Positions 39,866 to 42,639 of a stretch of 42,639 nucleotides of DNA are shown here, one piece after another (positions within the stretch are counted from its first letter, which is position 1; each line of letters starts with the position of its first letter). Made by a program: the position numbers and the translations under genes. The notes beneath the pieces were generated by a model. The model was not told the DNA's origin, ran no database searches, and saw nothing but the letters and a program-made list of their open reading frames with translations. Location: assembly GCA_021800275.1 (NCBI GenBank), contig JAJYZB010000016.1:1-42639 (forward strand). Reading direction: 5' to 3'. The DNA comes from a bacterium. Its GTDB lineage: Bacteria > Vulcanimicrobiota > JABDET01.

Positions 39866-42639
39866 ATGGGGACCAAACTTTCCACAAGCTATCCTTTGCA
39901 AAAATATAAAGCCCTTGTTTCTCTCAATCCTGAGGACCCTGAATCCCATTTCGGGCTGGCGATGGCGCTAGCAGATGAAGATGAATTCGAACTCGCTTTC
40001 AAAGAATTCGAAAAAGCCGTTTCCTTAAACTCCTACCACGCGTCTTCTCACTTTAATCTAGGCTTTATTTATGCCAAGAATGAAGCGCTGGAAATGGGCT
40101 TGAAAGAATGGGAAAAAGCCTATGATATTGACCCTGACATCTCTTCACTCCTGTTTCATCCCGATCTGGCTCTGTTTTATAAAGCTCTTGTGGAAGAAGC
40201 GCTGCTGAAATTTGAAAGGCCAGTTGTTTTAAACCCGAATGACTCTTATGCACACTACAAGTTTGGACTTGCCTTTTTTTTTCTGGGAAAACTGGACTCC
40301 AGTCTGCAGCATCTTAAAAAAGCCACAGAATTAAAAAATGATTTTTGGGAAGCTTACTCAAGAGCCGCCTTGGTCTATCAAGCTCTTCATCAACCCGAGT
40401 TAGCTATCAGACATTTCCAGCAAGCTCTTGCCATCAATTCAAAGTTCCCCGAAGCATGGAATAATTTAGGAGAAACCTACCTGCAAACTGGCAAGATCGC
40501 TCTTGCCAGCCAAGCCGCTTCAAAAGCAGTGGAACTGGATAAAGACAATTCCAGATATCATCTGCTCCTCGGAAAAATTTATCAGAAACAAGGGAAACTT
40601 CAGTCAGCCATGAAGAGTTTCCAATCTTCCATTGATTTAAATCCAAAAAACAAAAAGGCCCATTTTCACCTGGCTCAAACTTGTGAAGCGCTTTTTAGGT
40701 ACGATCTGGCAGCCAACCAGTATAAAAAATGTATTCTTCTGGATTCAAGATTTGGGGAAGCGTTTTATCAATTAGGATTGATCGAACTTCGATTAGGACA
40801 ATATTTAGAAGCCATTGAAAACTTCCAAAAAGCTCTGGAACTTAACCCTCTAGATCCTTACATACACTATCATATAGCAGAAGCATACCTTCATCAAAAA
40901 AAATATGACGATGCCATAGACGCTTACAAAAAGGTGCTTTCACTAAATTCTCAAGATGGATTTGCTCACTACAATTTGGCGCTGGCTTATAAAGGAATCG
41001 GAAAAACTCAAGAAGCGATCTTGGAATTTCAAGAAGCTTTAAAGCTAAACCCAGAGGACCCAAGAAGCCACTATGAATTAGGGAAAATTCATTTATCTGA
41101 GAATAGGAAAGTTGAGGCGTTAAAAGAACTTGAAATCGTTAATCGCCTAAACCCGCACGATTCTGAAATACAGTTTCATTATGCTTCCCTTCTGCTTGAA
41201 TCAGGAGAAATTGCTGAAGCCATTAAAGAGCTTCAAAAACATTTAGACCGCAATCCAAATGATGCCAACGCTTATTGTTTACTTGGAAAAGCGTACAATG
41301 CAATTGATGAAACCCATCATTCCATTGAAGCTTATCAAAAATCTCTGGCAATTAACTCGGAACACCCTGAATCCCTTTACGGACTTGGAAACTATTACAT
41401 CAAAACCAAAGGTAAGCTCCAACAAGGAGTTGAGTTTTTAAAAAAAGCTGTGACTGTCAAACCCGGATGGGGAGAAGCTCTTCTAGCTCTAGGAACAGGC
41501 TGGATGCTTTCAGGAAATTTACTAGAAGCAGACTCCTGTTTTGGACAAGCTGAAACCGCGGGAGCCGGCAGTGGAGAACTATTGGCAAATATTGGAATCG
41601 CCTATTTCAAAATGAAGTATTTCCCAAAAGCAGAAGCGGTTTTAATAAAAACTCAAAAAATGCTACCCAACTCTTATAAAGTCAATTACTTTCTGGGTCA
41701 AACCTATGAATCTGAAGGAAAACTAGCAATGGCTCTTGATACTTATCAAGCAGCAAGCAAATCTGCGCCAGATGAAACTGAACTCCTCCTCAAAATGGCT
41801 AGGCTGAGCGAAAAGTTGGAAGATCTCGAAAAAACAGAAAAATTATATCAAGATGCCCTCTTGAAAAAACCACAGGATGTTCTTATCTTAGAGGAAGTCG
41901 GAAAATTTTATGAAAGGCTCAACAGAATAGAAGATGCTCTTGAAATCTTTTCCCTGGCTGTTCCTCTTGCAAAAGAAAAAAGCTCGGTTTATGTAAAAGC
42001 CGCTGAACTTTATAAAAAAGTAGGGAAAGTGGAAGAAACAGGAAATCTCGTTCAAAAAGCGATCAGAGAAGGAGAAAAAGATTGGGATACTCTGACTGCT
42101 CTTGGAAGCTGGTTCGAAAAGGAAAACAAATCCTCTGAAGCCATTTACTACTATAAAAAAGCGCTTGAATTAAAACCAAAATCCTACCTCGAAAATTTAA
42201 AAATCGCTCGACTTTTAGTGCTAAAAGGAGAACAAGGAAAAGCTGACTTTTTCTTCAAAAACGCCAAAGAACTTGCGGCTGAAAGTGGAGATCAAAAAAG
42301 CATTGAGCAGATTGTAACAGAAATGAAAAAAGCTGGCATCTATCCAGAAACGGCATCAATACCACAATTTGTGCCAGCTCCGCGAACTGAGCTCGAACCT
42401 CCTATTAAGGCCTCTGCGCCAATAGTAGAAGAAGTTCTTCCTCCTACCCCCTCACCCATCAGGGAAGAACAAGCTCCTCCTACCCCCTTACCCATCAGGG
42501 AAGAACAAGCTCCTCCTACCCCCTTACCCATCAGGGAAGAACAAGCTCCTCCTACCCCCTCACCCATCAGGGAAGAACAAGCTCCTCCTACCCCCTCACC
42601 CATCAGGGAAGAACAAGCTCCTCCTACCCCCTCACCCAT
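39866..42639 (+). CDS. Very long TPR repeat protein (C-terminus cut by window edge)
   Basis: Open from ATG 39866 (MGTKLSTSYPLQKYKALVSL) to the right edge, at least 924 codons. From residue ~15 to ~820 it is a continuous array of some two dozen TPR units, such as AIENFQKALELNPLDPYIHY, DAIDAYKKVLSLNSQDGFAH, AILEFQEALKLNPEDPRSHY and EAIYYYKKALELKPKSYLEN. No signal peptide is seen, so it is probably a cytoplasmic scaffold. After residue ~850 it turns into a Pro/Glu linker made of 12-residue repeats (APPTPSPIREEQ) still running at the edge, so another domain may follow. No good promoter was found upstream: TTGACA at 39796-39801 lacks a matching -10. Confidence 0.88.
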   Translation, partial: MGTKLSTSYPLQKYKALVSLNPEDPESHFGLAMALADEDEFELAFKEFEKAVSLNSYHASSHFNLGFIYAKNEALEMGLKEWEKAYDIDPDISSLLFHPDLALFYKALVEEALLKFERPVVLNPNDSYAHYKFGLAFFFLGKLDSSLQHLKKATELKNDFWEAYSRAALVYQALHQPELAIRHFQQALAINSKFPEAWNNLGETYLQTGKIALASQAASKAVELDKDNSRYHLLLGKIYQKQGKLQSAMKSFQSSIDLNPKNKKAHFHLAQTCEALFRYDLAANQYKKCILLDSRFGEAFYQLGLIELRLGQYLEAIENFQKALELNPLDPYIHYHIAEAYLHQKKYDDAIDAYKKVLSLNSQDGFAHYNLALAYKGIGKTQEAILEFQEALKLNPEDPRSHYELGKIHLSENRKVEALKELEIVNRLNPHDSEIQFHYASLLLESGEIAEAIKELQKHLDRNPNDANAYCLLGKAYNAIDETHHSIEAYQKSLAINSEHPESLYGLGNYYIKTKGKLQQGVEFLKKAVTVKPGWGEALLALGTGWMLSGNLLEADSCFGQAETAGAGSGELLANIGIAYFKMKYFPKAEAVLIKTQKMLPNSYKVNYFLGQTYESEGKLAMALDTYQAASKSAPDETELLLKMARLSEKLEDLEKTEKLYQDALLKKPQDVLILEEVGKFYERLNRIEDALEIFSLAVPLAKEKSSVYVKAAELYKKVGKVEETGNLVQKAIREGEKDWDTLTALGSWFEKENKSSEAIYYYKKALELKPKSYLENLKIARLLVLKGEQGKADFFFKNAKELAAESGDQKSIEQIVTEMKKAGIYPETASIPQFVPAPRTELEPPIKASAPIVEEVLPPTPSPIREEQAPPTPLPIREEQAPPTPLPIREEQAPPTPSPIREEQAPPTPSPIREEQAPPTPSP
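42437..42639 (+). repeat. 36-base in-frame tandem repeat, at least 5.6 copies
   Basis: Unit CTCCTCCTACCCCCT[C/T]ACCCATCAGGGAAGAACAAG-like, 36 bases, encoding APPTP[S/L]PIREEQ. Copies are nearly identical; the second and third have TTA (Leu) for TCA (Ser). The array is cut by the window end. The near-identity points to recent expansion. There are no spacers, so it is not a CRISPR. Confidence 0.95.

Noticed and set aside
42340-42639. Minus-strand ORF with repeated MGEGVGGACSSL units
   Set aside because: It is the antisense of the 36-base repeat in the TPR gene, whose plus-strand frame is open for over 2.7 kb.
42437-42639. CRISPR array
   Set aside because: The repeats are directly tandem with no unique spacers and keep a protein frame.

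Overview
The window is AT-rich bacterial DNA, densely packed (no gene-free stretch longer than about 210 bases), with conventional Shine-Dalgarno sites and ATG/TTG starts. Housekeeping genes (thrS, rpsT, holA, mtnA) sit beside a large cell-surface, glycan and type IV pilus region. The surface genes (Wzm/Wzt ABC exporter, Wzy/WaaL-type ligase, type IV pilins, GspF) suggest a didermic bacterium. The gene order, the many TPR proteins and a kinase-like/GspF fusion suggest an uncultivated lineage, but I cannot place it in a phylum from this sequence alone.

Layout. (1) 1-4459, minus strand: TPR protein, sulfatase-like enzyme, a 62-residue Lys-rich peptide that looks like a RiPP precursor, and a RiPP-maturation-type radical SAM enzyme cut by the window edge. 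(2) 4564-8643, plus: polysaccharide deacetylase, a three-domain glycosyltransferase (GT) and a GT2. (3) 8571-11768, minus: a second sulfatase-like enzyme and a radical SAM protein with an N-terminal SPASM-like Cys cluster. (4) 11900-18088, plus: four genes chained by ATGA overlaps. They are a second three-domain GT, a GT2-GT4 fusion, an NTP_transf_5-type nucleotidyltransferase and a PqqD-like protein. The sulfatase/GT/GT set is thus present twice as diverged paralogues, and a 33-base relic suggests the second set also once carried the deacetylase. (5) 18251-21965, plus: minor pilin operon ending in an O-antigen-ligase-like gene. (6) 21910-23916, minus: GspF/PilC with an N-terminal degenerate kinase domain. 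(7) 23938-26236, plus: PMT-type mannosyltransferase and a GT2. (8) 26321-31421: a second small Lys-rich peptide, a membrane-anchored TPR protein, a full-length paralogue of the first radical SAM enzyme, and a Wzt/Wzm exporter. (9) 31481-42639: GT4, an SDR, thrS, a Gly-rich orphan protein with its own expression signals, a nitrilase-family enzyme, rpsT, holA, mtnA and a very long TPR protein running off the right edge through a 36-base tandem repeat.

How it may work together. The GTs, deacetylase, sulfatase-like enzymes, Wzm/Wzt and ligase form a plausible glycan assembly and export pathway, and the ligase and PMT may also glycosylate pilins or other surface proteins. Overlaid on this are elements typical of ribosomally made, modified peptides: two CX7CX2C radical SAM enzymes, a PqqD-type peptide-binding domain, an NTP_transf_5 protein and two precursor-like small ORFs. 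The most interesting hypothesis is that peptide modification and glycan assembly are coupled in one locus. That coupling is inference; the individual family calls are well supported.
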